From: Petrosia ficiformis
Lineage: Eukaryota; Porifera; Demospongiae; Haplosclerida; Petrosiidae
Assembly: GCA_947044365.1 (NCBI GenBank)
Contig: OX345649.1
Location: 5,666,687 to 5,730,686, forward strand
DNA length: 64,000 nucleotides
Direction of reading: 5' to 3'
Part shown: positions 47,201 to 60,700 of the stretch, in pieces
How positions within the stretch are numbered: the first letter of the stretch is position 1
Layout of the letters: every line of letters starts with the position of its first letter
The notes under the pieces: model-generated
What the model was told of the DNA's origin: nothing
Databases searched by the model: none
What the model saw: the letters and a program-made list of their open reading frames with translations, nothing else
Translations under genes and position numbers: made by a program

Positions 47201-50200
47201 CTCCTGAGCGCATGCTTCCTTCAAAAGTGTAATGAGACGTTGAAAGAGCAGTTTGCACATCTCCCTGTATTGATCTGAAAGTCACCTTATGAAACTTACC
47301 AGCTGCAATGGCATCCTGATATGAATTAACAGACAATTATAACTAGATATATTTAGATAGAATTGCGTAATGGATAGAATCACCTTTATTGTGATCACAG
47401 AAGGTAAGTCAGTATAATTTATTGTCACTTTTTTCGCAGCTCTTTGTGCAGTTGACTTATCTTTAGCCAATACGATAGCTATTATCTGTCCAACACAAGT
47501 CACAACTCCATCAGCAAACACATGTTCATCTCCAAATAAACCACTCATATTACTACCAGGAACATCTTTAACAGTGACAATATCATGTACACCCTACAAG
47601 AAATTTTAAAAATCAACAAAGTGACAGATAAACACACAAATGGATGAACCTCCATTTTTTCAATCTTTGTACTATCAATAGTAAACGTTGCATGTGCTCT
47701 CTCACTCAATACTAGTCCAGCATACAGTTCATTTTCAAGATGAGGAAGATCGTCTATATATTTAGCTTCTCCAGTACTTTGTTTAATTCCTGAGAGATGC
47801 ATTAAGGGACGACCCACACTATCTGTATTTTGCTGTGATGTAGATACCCTTTGAAAACCTTGACTGCTTTTAGAAACTTCTTGTTGAAACGGCTACATCA
47901 GTATTTAGAAAACATATTATATATAATTAATACTTGTACATGTATACATGTTATGTACAGATTGTAACTGATATATGATGAACTGCATGTAGACTAATTG
48001 TCTACATGTAATAAATGTAATGTCTAATCATGGCTTGCCTAGTTTAAAAGTACAATCTTAACCAGGGCTTGCCTAGTACATGTAGTCTTGCCTAATCTTG
48101 CCTAATCTTGCCTAGTCTTAGTATCTCCATTGTGGATTATTATCAAAGACTCAAAGCTGAATTATCAACACTGACAGAGAGAAAACAGTCACTCACTTCA
48201 GTGGCTGATAATTCAGTTAAAGAAAGAGATCCAGGATTACATTGTTCTGAGACAAACAAGTAAAACTTGTAGAAGAAAGAGAGGGCAAGACTCAAACGGT
48301 AGTCTGGCATACCACCAGGAGCTGTGGGAGCAACTACCATTTCATCAGCAAGACTAGAACAAGCTGAAGATAGCAGGTCATCATCACTCCATTTCCTAAC
48401 AAGAAAGAAAGAAAGAAAAACCAGTCAACTAATCAGTAAGTGGAATGTGTAACTATATAATACTACAGACATGATTTACAATAGGAAATGTTCTATCAAC
48501 TACATTAGATAGACCAATATGTATTAACAAATAGAGAGAATAGGTATGGATGAGCGAAGGGATAGATAGATTAATATATAAAGTGATAGATAGAGAATAT
48601 AGAAAGAAGGGATAGATAGATTGATAAATAGAGGCCAATATCAACTGTGATGAAGAGACGTGATCAGTGAATATACAACATTTCATTACTAACTTTCCAA
48701 TAAGTGTTTTCTGTGTGTTCTCTGCCATTACTGAGATATAACTCATACCTCCATATGCTAAGTAACACTTTTCTACTGTCTCTTCATTTCCCAGTTTGAC
48801 ACACAAGCAGGCATTAACAATAGCAATATCGTCTTCTCGTCTGCGAGCCTGTTTATATGCTACAATATACTCTCTCTAAATGATGATATGTAAGAAAATT
48901 GATTGATAGATAAACAGATAGATGGATGGGTGGGTAGATAGATAGCTAGATAGATAGATGAGCAATACATACAGCTTAAACATCATTTGGAGGTTTCCAC
49001 ACTGTTTGGAAACCAAGGGCAAAACTGAGAAAGATAAAGAATCAAATGACTAACCACAAAGCCTCATGCAACAGTTTACGATGTGATAAAAGTGAGTGGT
49101 TTAAAGACAGACAGACAAATGAACTGATGGAAATATGATTAAGATGGGCTCAATGAACAGATCTAAATGTCTCACTTCTTCTGTAAAAGGTATTACAATT
49201 GAGACAAGGATCTCATTTGGTTTTAAACAAGTTTTTCGATAGCCACGAAAGAATGAAGGCCCCATTATGATGGTACGTTGGCCATCTAGAGTGGGAATGA
49301 TAAAAGTGATAGAAAGATGAACTCATGAGCTATTGATTAGAGAACATATGGATGGTAGAAATATGGAAGAACAGGCGAATGGATAGAGTTGTGGCTTAAG
49401 AGACACAGAATCATATGTGTACTGTGGATTTACCTATAGATGCCAGTCTGAGTTCAGATCTACATGCCATCAAAATCGGATTTAGATCTGATATTGGACT
49501 TGCTGTTACAATGTTACCAGCTATAGCCTAAAGAAGAAAGTAGATATATATATCATCACTCCACAGAATATGTTGTATGTGTTTACTGGACAATTATAGC
49601 TTCCATTCTTGTGAACTATATATAACCTATAGCTAACTATATAACTTACTGAAACATTTCTTATTTGAGGTCCTGCAAACCATCGTAACATTTCTAATAT
49701 TGCTTGAAATACTCGAGTCTGATGTAAAGGTAGAGTGGATACCAAATGTTGCAAATGAGTCTGTAAATCTGTGAGAGTGACAGCTGCTCCAACTATAACA
49801 CCTTTTTCATTTGTTTTTATTTCTAAGAGTTCTGGAACTCTTGATGGACAAATTAAAACAGGATAATACATGTTTTTGAGACGTGTTTCAACACCTGCTC
49901 AAAAAAAGAGAAAGTGACCAGGCTATGTATATAACCCTTATTGTAATTGAAATGAGATTCAAATCATTTACAACCTTCATAATCCACATTTACATACTAA
50001 TATTATAGGAATGAGTCCTTACCTATTTCTGTATTTCCTACTACTAAGCGATATTGAGGCATGTCATGTGACTCATGTTGAGGGTACAGATTCCTCAAAG
50101 ATAAGAGTTGAACAAGAGTGACTGGTTGAAACCATTTCACTCTTTCACTAACAACAGTGAGAGGAATAGATGGTCCCTGCACCTGGATAATGAGAGGAAT

Positions 50201-51341
50201 GTGATGATAAATGTATATTATAATTTACACATCATACTTTTAGCTTTGGAGGGAAAATTGGGTCCTGACTTGGATCAAGAGGTATGAATTCTTTTGGGTT
50301 AAAAAGCATGTCATCTTTATCATCATCAGTCTGTGATGTACATGTGCAATCAGAGCAAAATGTTCTGTAGCCATCCAAAATGGGACGATATCCAGTACAT
50401 CTACATAAGTTACCCTCGAAGGCATGCTCCATCTCCTCCTGGGTTGGACATGGTTTGTTCCTCAAGAGTGTATACATGGACATGACAAATCCTGGAGTAC
50501 AGAAACCACATTGAGATCCATGAGCTTTAGCTATCCGTTCCTAATATGTATGTGAGCATTCATAATTATGTGTAATCCCAAAGTCTATAATTACAATGTG
50601 GTTAATTATAAAAGGTTAGCCTCCTCCTTGTTGTGATAAGAATGCATTTGTCAATCCTGAAGTCATTTTATCATACGATTCTGAAGTTTATGTAATTACA
50701 ATGTGGTGAATTATTTAAGGTTAGCCTCCTCTTGGTGGTAAGTAATCTTACTCAATATAATTGTATTTATATTATATGCATGCATCTCTCAAATGGATCA
50801 TTGGATACCTGACAAGGATGAATACGAGTATCTGTACTACCAATTCCCTCAACAGTGGTGACTGCTAATCCATGTATTGAACACAATGGAGCTAAGCATG
50901 CATTCACTGAATAATGTCTGTACAAATTAATGTTGTAATAATTGGATATAATACATTACATCAGATATTACTGACTTGATGGAATTAGAATCATGGTAGT
51001 GCTTTGAAACCATGACAGTGCATGAACCACATCCACCTTCACCACATCCCAACTTTGTACCTGTTAAATGTACTGCATCAGAAGAAATTATATTTTAATA
51101 CCACTGATATTAACTGTAATCAATCATAAATCAACAAATATAATGAAATTTTGATTGCTGATTTTATCAGTAATTTGATCTCACATTTTCTTCTCAAATA
51201 AACTAACAGTGTCATTTCAGGATCAGCATTTTTCTCAATAATCTAATAGATAAATAAGTTAGATTGAAGATCCAATTGACTGAATATACAAACCTCTTTG
51301 CCATTGACAAAGAAATGAAGATTAGTTTGACTACCTTCCAT
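44275..51341 (-). CDS. XDH: Xanthine dehydrogenase, copy B
   Basis: The exon order matches copy A, from [16 protein letters not shown] at 51341 to the stop at 44275. All cofactor and active-site motifs are kept: [63 protein letters not shown] and [11 protein letters not shown]. The 5' two thirds (about 47540-51340) is almost base-for-base identical to copy A, introns included. The 3' third differs more: [13 protein letters not shown] against [26 protein letters not shown] against [20 protein letters not shown] against NCWMKRG, plus a replaced intron segment. Both copies appear functional. They could be subfunctionalised or simply raise dosage. Confidence 0.95.
46414..46660. repeat. (GGAT)n satellite, XDH B intron
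   Basis: Over 25 GGAT tetramers in a row, flanked by GATA and CATA variants, lie in the intron matching 38752-38925 of copy A. It is expanded relative to copy A. The [16 protein letters not shown] frame is an artefact. Confidence 0.95.
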
Positions 51342-52342
51342 TCCTAGCTGACTATATTTAGGCCTAATGGGTGTGGCTCGATAATGAATTCAGCCTCACA
51401 GATTGCAATACTGAAACTTCAAAATGACAAACTTGTTGACTATACAAGTATCAAAACTTCTGCAAAGAGGTAACAAAATTATTACAAGTTTCTTGGAGTG
51501 AGTATCATTGCTAACTTCCAATATTTATTATTTCATGTCATGAATGAACCTAGCTTCATTGTATTCGTTCATTGATGCATCTATCTAGATAAACCAAATA
51601 TCAGTGATGACCAAATTGACCATATACATATGCAATCATGTTAACTTCACTGAGATGATGATGGTTCACAAAAATCTGAAGACAAAATTAATGTGGATAG
51701 TATGGGTTTGCCTACTCCACTCTAATTTAATATGCAATAGACCCTAAACTCTAAACCCTAAACCCTAAACCCTAAACCCTAAACCCTAAACCCTAAACCC
51801 TAACCCGCTTTCACGTCTGTAGTTGACAGTATATTAAAAACTAGCATGTTCACGTCGTTCTGACCCAAGTGGGTGTGGTTTGATTCCTTATTTAATGAAG
51901 TCTTTTTGGGTTTCCACATTCCTCAAAAACTATACTTCATGCACACTTTTTTTTGGATCCCACATCTCATATGATCAACTACCATGCGCTCTTGAAGAAC
52001 TTCCCCTCTCCTTTACCGATATACCAGACTGGGACATGACCTCAGAGTTGACCTAGCTACACACTACAATTAATTGTATTCTACATCAGTATGGGGTTTG
52101 CTAAGCATTATGACATGCATTATATTCTACAAGAATTTGATTCAATGTGTTCTGGAGCCATTGACTATGGGATGTTCCTCAAGTAGAAGATATCCGAATA
52201 AATATATCTCTTTATGTAATACATAATTATAAATGGACAAATCATGAACTAAATACAACAGGAATAAATTATAATCATAATAAATGATTTATTTTAAAAT
52301 AGTCTCATTCCTGCTCTGTGTATTGGAATGAGACTATTACAA
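51342..52342. other. Intergenic upstream of XDH B
   Basis: 1.0 kb lies between the XDH B start and the SIRT1 stop. The first about 550 bp is homologous to the flank of copy A; the rest is unique. It contains the CCCTAAA array and, at 52248-52350, A/T-rich SIRT1 3' UTR sequence. I see no gene. Confidence 0.6.
51742..51806. repeat. Telomere-like (CCCTAAA)n array
   Basis: About nine copies of the 7-mer CCCTAAA, one altered to CTCTAAA, end in CCCTAACCC. On the complementary strand this is TTTAGGG, the common plant-type telomere repeat. Most animals use TTAGGG. The homologous site upstream of XDH A has a TA repeat instead. Confidence 0.95.
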
Positions 52343-54473
52343 TTATATTTCATTGTCACAAGTTCTATCGGGCTTATGTATTTTTGTAGATGGTACTAGA
52401 TTATCAAGTTCTTTCAAATCCCAGCTTCTTTCACGACCAGATTGAATCTCTTTACAACTCTCCTTCTCTTCATCTATTTTTGTCTTTCCTGCTTCCTCTT
52501 CTGATGAAGAACTAGGAACATTCCAAAGTCCACCATCAAAGAGGTGTACTCGTTCTTTTGGGGAAGATATACTGGTAGCTGAAAGGATGAATCAAACACA
52601 TATCTCTAATGATCTATTTATATTACCTTCACTGTCTGTTACCCCAACATAATCCTGCCAATCCCCTCCTAATCTTTTACATAGTTCTGTTACCACGGTA
52701 TCACTGTATCCTAGCAAACGTACATCGAATCCTTGAATGTACTGTAATGGTTCACGATTTATTAAAATTTGAGGAACAGATGAAGGTAAGGTGTCTGCAG
52801 AGAAGAAAGTAAAGATGGCATGTTTGATAACAGGTATAACATACCTGGAATAAGAGAAACAGGACGAACTTTTAATGAGGAACCCATGACTATTAGTAGA
52901 TCAGCCTATAAGATACATATCATAACAATCATAATAACATCAATATACACAGTCAGTGCCCACACTGGTTGGCACTAGTCAGGAATAACCAACGCTCAGC
53001 ATGAATTAACCACCTCTCAGATGAGTTAACCACCTCTCAGATAATACATGTATAGGGAGGGTACTGAGACAGTATTAAGTACATACAGGATAAAACAGTA
53101 CTAAATGGAGTTAGAATCCAACCACCACTCTAAATATCCTGGGTAGAACACTGCAAGTACATTCAAGATGTATATTGTATGTACACATGTATGTATATAT
53201 TTTATCACATGCAAAGTTACAGTAATACCTTTGTTTTATCTTCTCGTAATTGTCTATGAAATGATTCAGGTAATCCTTCCCCAAAGAAGACAATATCGGG
53301 TTTCATTACACCAACTACTTCCTCTTCTTCCTCTTCCCATTCTTGATCTTTCTTTCTTTTTGTTTTCTTGTCTTTTGCCTCAAGACACTGAAGACAATAA
53401 GGTATCTCCTATGGAATAAAATACAATATCACGAGCGATATCATTCAATACAAAACACACTTCTTTCATAATTTCATCTTTGATCTTGTCAATAGGGACC
53501 TGAAGTTTACACTGATGACAAGTAGCTGTACTGAAAGACCCTTAGAGAAAAATTACCATGGCAACACAAATAAATAACACACTACATACGATTTTTTTAA
53601 CAATACAATTTTTTTAACAATACAATTTTTAATATCAAATGCATACCGTGACAATAGACTATTTTTGAAATTCCGGCAGCTTCTTCTAGTGTATCTATAT
53701 TTTGTGTATAGTTACGTAATAACTTTCCCTTCTTTTCAAGTAAAGATATGAACTTATGACTAACAGATGGATGATACTTTCCGGGAAAAATCTCCTGTAT
53801 AATGAATGATGTATTGTATACATGTAAATACACTCCATATAGACATACTTTAGCAAATTTAAAAAATGGCCTAGGATCTACTTCAAAAAAACTAATATCA
53901 AACATTGCTTGAGGATCTGATAGGTCAGGAAATTGAAGTGCCAAGCGAGCATATATACCATCAGGTGATCGGAAATCAGGAATTCCACATGACACCGATA
54001 TCTATTATAGAAAACTATAATGAGATAAATTTGTTCTGTTACTACTACTCACTCCTGCTCCTGATAAAACTATTATATTATTACTTTGTCTGATGAGTCG
54101 TATTACATCATCAAGTGATGTCACATGAGGTAATGGATCACGAGAAGGTGGGTGAAATATTAACTCAAGCACTGCTTCCCATAAAGACACCTCGTCAGCA
54201 TCTGTGGGCTGGTAATCAAAGTAGCTCATTGATTATTCATAATGGCTTAATTAAATAAATTACTATCTGAACATTTTCTCCTAGAATATCTTGAAGAATC
54301 TCCTGAGGTTTCACTTCATTGTCCATTTGCATTTTAACCCATTGCATAATACGCTCGGATCCTCCTCCCGAAACTAGCTCCTCGTCAAAATTCTCAGCCC
54401 CTTGTGATTTTGATGAAGAATATCCATTCTTCTCACTATCTTCAGAGTTATTAGTGGGCGCCACATGCGCCAT
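52343..54473 (-). CDS. SIRT1: SIRT1-type NAD-dependent protein deacetylase
   Basis: The gene starts with [15 protein letters not shown] at 54473 and stops at 52343. It has about nine exons with short introns. Class I sirtuins remove acetyl groups from histones and transcription factors, consuming NAD+. The core shows [10 protein letters not shown] joined to [57 protein letters not shown] and the catalytic His in VYCHGSF. The zinc site is CHQC with CLQC. Then come [31 protein letters not shown] and [13 protein letters not shown]. The order [10 protein letters not shown] plus DPQAMFDI is SIRT1-specific among animal sirtuins. An acidic insertion ([11 protein letters not shown]) sits after the zinc ribbon. 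The C-terminal tail is Ser/Glu-rich. The N-terminal extension is much shorter than in vertebrate SIRT1. Confidence 0.95.
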
Positions 54474-54658
54474 TTTGTCCTACCACATAAGTCCTTAGTC
54501 CTGTTCCCAGACAGTGCGGCTAGGAACTAGAACAGTATAATTAAATTTCGGCGCATAGACGCATAATATATATATACAGCACTATAATTATCAAAACTAA
54601 TTCATAAACGACATGAATTCTTGATTCAATAAATAAAGAAAATATGTTTTAAGGACTG

Positions 54659-57600
54659 TCATAAAGAATCGCCTTTCTCTTCTCCCTTCTCCTCACCTAT
54701 ATTTTCCTCAAGCTCCATATCACCAAATAATGCTTCCTCCATTTCAGAATCACCACTCAATGTAGTCTTAATGGACATATTAATAAACCAGTAGATGAAT
54801 TAATTAATGTGTAACATACTTCTTTTGGTTTCATAGTCCTATAGAGTATAATGAACAGTACTATTACTATAACTTGCAGACCTGATAATATACACATTGG
54901 TAACCATGAACGATGATCAACAGCAAGATAGGCAACATTCCCTGTGACAAAGAAACATTAATAACAGAATAATTAATCACCATTTCATACTTGTTACCAT
55001 GGACTTTCCACCTTCAATCAATGGTCAGGTCAGTTTGTATCGTTGCATTTGCTTTATGCTGCAAAACATTATGTGAGCGCTAGCTCTCTGTAACATTATT
55101 TCATTTAGAAAAATTACTATAGAGCAGTAGAAAGTGAATGCTACCAATGTCCAATCAAATCAATTGGATAGCCAATTTGTTTAGTTTTAAATACTGTACT
55201 ATCGTTACTTACCCAAAAAAGGACCAGTGAACCTTCCGAAAGAACCAGAAGCTACAGTGATACCCATGACAAGTCCCTAGAGATGAGTATTAACATTCAT
55301 ATGTATGCTACATTCAAAATGCATCAATTTGTATATATGCACATACCTGTGAGGCTCTTCCTAAAGCATCTGATACTATTGATGTAAGGCTAATTAGAGT
55401 CATGGGAAATCCAGGAACAAGAAACATAATACCAAGTAAAAGTTGAGGGAAATTGAGTGAATGACTTTTACTGAGACAAACTTTACGACAACGTTCACAA
55501 TATCTACCATTAATACGAGATGAAGGATTCCAGAAACAATGATAATTATTAACAGAACTGAATAGTTCACACACACATTGATCACTTGTATTTGTCATAT
55601 CACACTGGCTCAATGGATCAATGGAGTGTTCCTCTGCTATACACACTGGATTATCTTTATCTTGTGTACAGTTCAGAGACCATGTGGAGTTATTACATGA
55701 CATATCACTACATGATATGGTAGAATGTATATTAATTATCAACAATATAATATCGTTTTGTGACTCGTTAACAGGAGCAGAGCAATCATTTGTAATAGCA
55801 CTTCCATCAAATGAATTCAACTCTGTTTGGAGCCATTTCCACTCATTTGAAAGCACATCATCAGCAGACAATTCAAGAAACTGATCTTTACTTGGCCAGT
55901 AACATAAAAGAGGTTGTCCCCACATACACAATACAGCAGATGTTTCTATATCATGTGATGTTGCTGTACTACGTAATATATCACATGATGTGGTACTATT
56001 AATACAGTCAGAATCACATGACATTAGGATTGGTGCAGCTATGTTTCCTAAACCATCTGTACAGAAATTTTGAGGTTTCCATGACGATATTATTGCAGAG
56101 TCAAGACTAGCATTAATAGTACTACTGTAGTTAGTGTTATCAATACACCAGGAATCCCGCAGTTGACGACAGGGGTCACCTCCTAGGGACTGCCAGTCTG
56201 TTAAGATAATACTACCTATGAGACTCAATGTAAATGATATTAGACAAATGATACGATTATCAACATGACACTGTTGAAGAACATATCTAAAAGAGCAAGA
56301 TACATCTAATTACAGATCACGAATGGACAATCTATGAAATGGAGACTTACACAAATACACTAGCTAGTAGGTACATAGCCAGGAAACAGAAGAATATATA
56401 AGATATATATTCAATATCCAGCCCAAAATTATCAGCTAGTATTGGATTCTGCAGTGTGCCCAATACAGCATAATGCCAGTTTGCTAAAGTGAATGCTATC
56501 ACCATATACCCTATAGTCTAAAGATTGTGTTAAGAATGAATTATCTGTCTCAATGTCTGACCATCTGGCTGTCTGTCCATAATGTTTAAGGATACATAAT
56601 AAGGGACAGATATTTCTTGAATTCCACATTTCCCTCCCTTTCTGTTAATGTCTGTCATCTTCTCTCGAAACAAAACAATAGTGACAATGAAGATAAAACT
56701 TGTATACACACTTATGAACCAACCAGGCCAACGAAACTGATCCAAGTGAGGTATTTGAACTGCAATGGCTGACAGAACTGAAAACATGTACAGAAAAACA
56801 AATAATATGCTTGTGCACACACACACATATAAGTACAAACAGACAGACATAGATACAGACATACCAGGACCGACAGCTAAAAAGGTAGTTCCAATGCTAA
56901 ATGCAAGGAAGAAGTTAGTATACTTTATAGTTGACTTCTTCTGTTTATCAAGAGGTAGATATGTGATGACAGTCTCACTGGTTTCACCAAGGTACAAACG
57001 CCAAAGTGTAAGTTGAGAACCCTGATAGAAACCAATACAGAAACGACCTTGAAAATTTACAAGATTAATGGACTAGTTTATAAAAACTGAACTACTCAGG
57101 TATGGAGTATTCAAAAATATATAATCATTATAATGGTCAATATATTTACCAATTAGTAACATCCAGCCATACTTTCCTATACCAAAGAATAAACCACCAG
57201 TGAATGAAGAGAACAGGGCACTGAGTAAGAGATGTTTGACATACAATCTTCTAGATAGAATTCCCATTAGTACAGCTCCTAATAATTCACCTACACTACC
57301 AATACTAACAACCCATGTATACCATGTCTCACTGAGACCAAGACCTGGTTGTATCTGAAACAATGAATGATCAATTGGTGGTGATTCATGATATTGGACA
57401 CATGTAGCAATATTGCATTGATAAATGAAGATATAAAGATAAGATGTAATTGTCTACTTCCAGAGATATTCATTATCTCTGACTCCACTCACTGAAGAGT
57501 CTACTGGATTTTTACTACTAGTAACAAACTGATGTAAAGATGGTATTACTATCAGATAACACATGCCAGTCAAAGACATGGTAATAAAAAGATTTATCCA

Positions 57601-57663
57601 GTTCCTTCTGTAGCGTCTGAATTCTTTCTCATCAGAGAAGACAGAGCTCCTCAAGCACTCCAT
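54659..57663 (-). CDS. MFS transporter with large Cys-rich loop, MFSD8/CLN7-like, copy 1
   Basis: It starts MECLRSSVFSDEKEFRRYRR at 57663 and stops at 54659, in about ten exons. It is a 12-TM major facilitator: TM1 WINLFITMSLTGMCYLIVIP, TM2 with GELLGAVLMGILSRRL (the MFS loop 2-3 signature position) and RFCIGFYQGSQLTLWRLYLG in TM4. After the segment LISFTLSLIGSIILTDWQ comes a roughly 230-residue loop with about 20 Cys and many N-x-S/T sites (about 55470-56200). TM segments then resume (FPQLLLGIMFLVPGFPM, and an LGRASQ motif). An acidic tail follows. MFSD8, a lysosomal membrane protein, also has its glycosylated loop late in the fold, so I suggest that subfamily. The substrate is unknown. A second copy lies directly upstream. 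Confidence 0.8.
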
Positions 57664-57747
57664 TGGAATTTAATTAGTGTTTTATAAGGCTTTGTTTTTT
57701 TTGTAACCACAAGAATTATTATAAATATTGAATGAATAAATAAAATA

Positions 57748-60700
57748 TTAGAGACTGTCTTCATCAGAGAGTAATTTTTTCTGGTCATCTGATTCTTCCC
57801 GAATGTCTGTTTCCTCTTCGTCACTTCTCACTTCTGTTTCTTCCTTGTATTCTTCCTCATCTTCCATGTTATTGATTTCATCAAATGCTAGTAACTGAAT
57901 AGTATCTACTTCTCTTGACTCTGAGTCAATATCTCCATTTGATGCGACATGTATGATCTTAATGAACAGAGAATGAATGAATGAGTGGATGAATGAATGG
58001 ATGAATGAATGGATGGATGAATGGATGAATGAATGAATGAATGAATGAACTGTACAAAGTGTGCCTTGCACACCATTTCGTTTTTTTTTTACAGTAAAGA
58101 GAGGTTCAATGAATGCATGAATGGATGGGTGATTAGATGAAGTACTAATAAGTAAATATAGATGACATACTTTCTTTGGTTTCATAGTTCTACAAAGTAC
58201 AAAGAACAGTACTATTACTATCACTTGTAGACCTGATAATATACACATTGGTATCCATGTACGATGATCACCAGCAAGATAGGCAGCATTTCCTGTGACA
58301 ATAAAGACAAATAATACAAAATGAAGTGGATATAAATCGTGTTAGCAACTCACCCCAAATAGGACCACTTAATCTTCCAATAGAACCAGAGGCTACCATA
58401 ATACCCATCACTAAACCCTAATTAAATGTATAATTCAACACATGTGTATATACATATATACACATGATTATAATTTACCTGTGAGGCTCTTCCTAAAGCA
58501 TCTGAACCCAACGTTGTAAGACTAATTCGACTCATGGGATATCCAGGAGCAAGAAACATAATACCAATTAAAAGTTGAGGGAAATTGAGTGAATGAGTCT
58601 TACTGAGACAAACTTTACGACAACGTTCACAATATCTACCATTAATACGAGATGAAGGATTCCAGAAACAATGATAATTATTAACAGAACTGAATAGTTC
58701 ACACACACATTGATCACTTGTATTTGTCATATCACACTGGCTCAATGGATCAATGGAGTGTTCCTCTGCTATACACACTGGATTATCTTTATCTTGTGTA
58801 CAGTTCAGAGACCATGTGGAGTTATTACATGACATATCACTGCATGATATGGTAGAATGTATATTAATTATCAACAATATCATATCTTTTTGTGACTTGT
58901 TAACAGGAGCAGAACAATCATTTGTAATACCACTTCCATCAAGTGAATTCAACTCTGTTTGGAGCCATTTCCACTCATTTGAAAACACATCATCAGCAGA
59001 CAATTCAAGAAACTGATCTTCACTTGGCCAGTAACATAAAAGAGGTTGTCCCCACATACACAATACAGCAGATGTTTCTATATCATGTGATGTTGCTGTA
59101 CTACGTAATATATCACATGATGTGGTACTATTAATACACTCAGAATCACATGACATTAGAATTGGTGCAGCTATTTCTCCAGATACATCTAAACCATCTG
59201 TACAGACATTTTGAGGTTTCCATGACGATATTATTGCAGAGTCAAGACTAGCATTAATAGTACTACTGTAGTTAGTGTTATCAATACACCAGGAATCCCG
59301 CAGTTGACGACAGGGGTCACCTCCAAGGGACTGCCAGTCTGTTAAGATAGTACTACCTATGAGACTCAATGTAAATGATATTAGACAAATGATACGAATA
59401 TCAACATGACACTGCTGAAGAACATATCTAAAAGAAGAAATATATAGTGATGATAAATCGAGAATCAGTTAGTGACTTACACAAATAAACTAGCGAAGAA
59501 ATAGAAAATTAGGAAACCCATGAATATATAAGATATATATTCAATATCCAGACCGAAGTTATCAGCTAGTATTGGATTCTGTAGTGTGTCCAACACAGCA
59601 AACTGCCAGTTAGTCAAACTAAATGCCATTACTATATACACAACAGTCTGAATATTGAGTTAAGATTTGGATGAATTATCTGTCTCAATGTCTGACTATC
59701 TATCCATCTGTCTGTCCATCTGTCTGTCCATCTGTCTGTCCATCCGTCTATCCATCTGTCTGTCCATCTGTTTGTCTATATATATATGTATCTTTAATGT
59801 ATGAATGAATTCTCTGTCTGCCTATCCAACAATACTGTCTGTCTGTTCATCTGCTCTATCTGTCTGTCTATATACCTGTGTTTTATATACATGTGTTAAG
59901 ATACATAATAAGGGACAGATATTTCTTGAATTCCACACTTTCCTCCTTTTCTGTTAATGTCTGTCAACTTCTCTCGAAACAGAAATATAGTAAGAATGAA
60001 AAGAAAAGTAGCATATGAACTTATGAACCAACCAGGCCAACGAAACACATCCAAGTGAGGTATTTGAACTGCAATGGCTGACAGAACTGGAAACATGTAT
60101 GGAAAAACAAACATGTACACACACAAAGACAGACTGACAAAGATACATACCAGGACCTAAAGCTACATTTGTAGTTGCAATAGCAAATGCAAGGAAGAAG
60201 TTAGTATACTTTATAGTTGACTTCTTCTGTTTATCAAGAGGTAGATATGTGATGACAGTCTCACTGGTTTCACCAAGGTACAAACGCCAAAGTGTTTGGT
60301 GAGAACCCTGATAGAAACCAATACAGAAACGACCTTGAAAATTTATAAGATTAATGGACTAGTTTATAAAAATAAAAATTGAACTACTCAGTCACGGAGT
60401 ATTCAAAAATATATAATCATTATAACGGTTAATATATTTACCAATTAGTAACATCCAGCCATACTTTCCTATACCAAAGAATAAACCACCAGTGAATGCA
60501 GAGAACAGGGCACTGAGCAAGAGATGTTTGACGTACAATCTTCTAGATAGAATTCCCATTAGTACAGCTCCTAATAATTCACCTACACTACCAATACTAA
60601 CAACCCATGTATACCATGTCTCACTGAGACCAAGACCTGGTTGTATCTTAATAAAGAAAAGAATGATTGAAGATAATCACATTGATGGGTTGTTAATTGA

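Larger units (their letters stand above)
36595..51900. repeat. Tandem duplication unit (about 7.6 kb, two copies)
   Basis: The interval 36595-44190 (XDH copy A plus upstream flank) is repeated as 44215-51900 (copy B plus flank). The 3' UTR start (AATTTATCAAAGCAGTAACA) occurs at both left ends. The upstream flanks of both copies share GGCCTAATGGGTGTGGCTCG and a later GTGGATAGTATGGGTTTGCC. Introns align too, so it is a genomic duplication, not a retrocopy. Confidence 0.95.

Noticed and set aside
36645..51341. One XDH copy being a pseudogene, or both being aldehyde oxidases
   Set aside because: Every exon I checked stays open in both copies and all cofactor motifs are intact. The substrate-site Glu (RNEDM) and the Arg in FRGFGGPQ fit XDH, not aldehyde oxidase.
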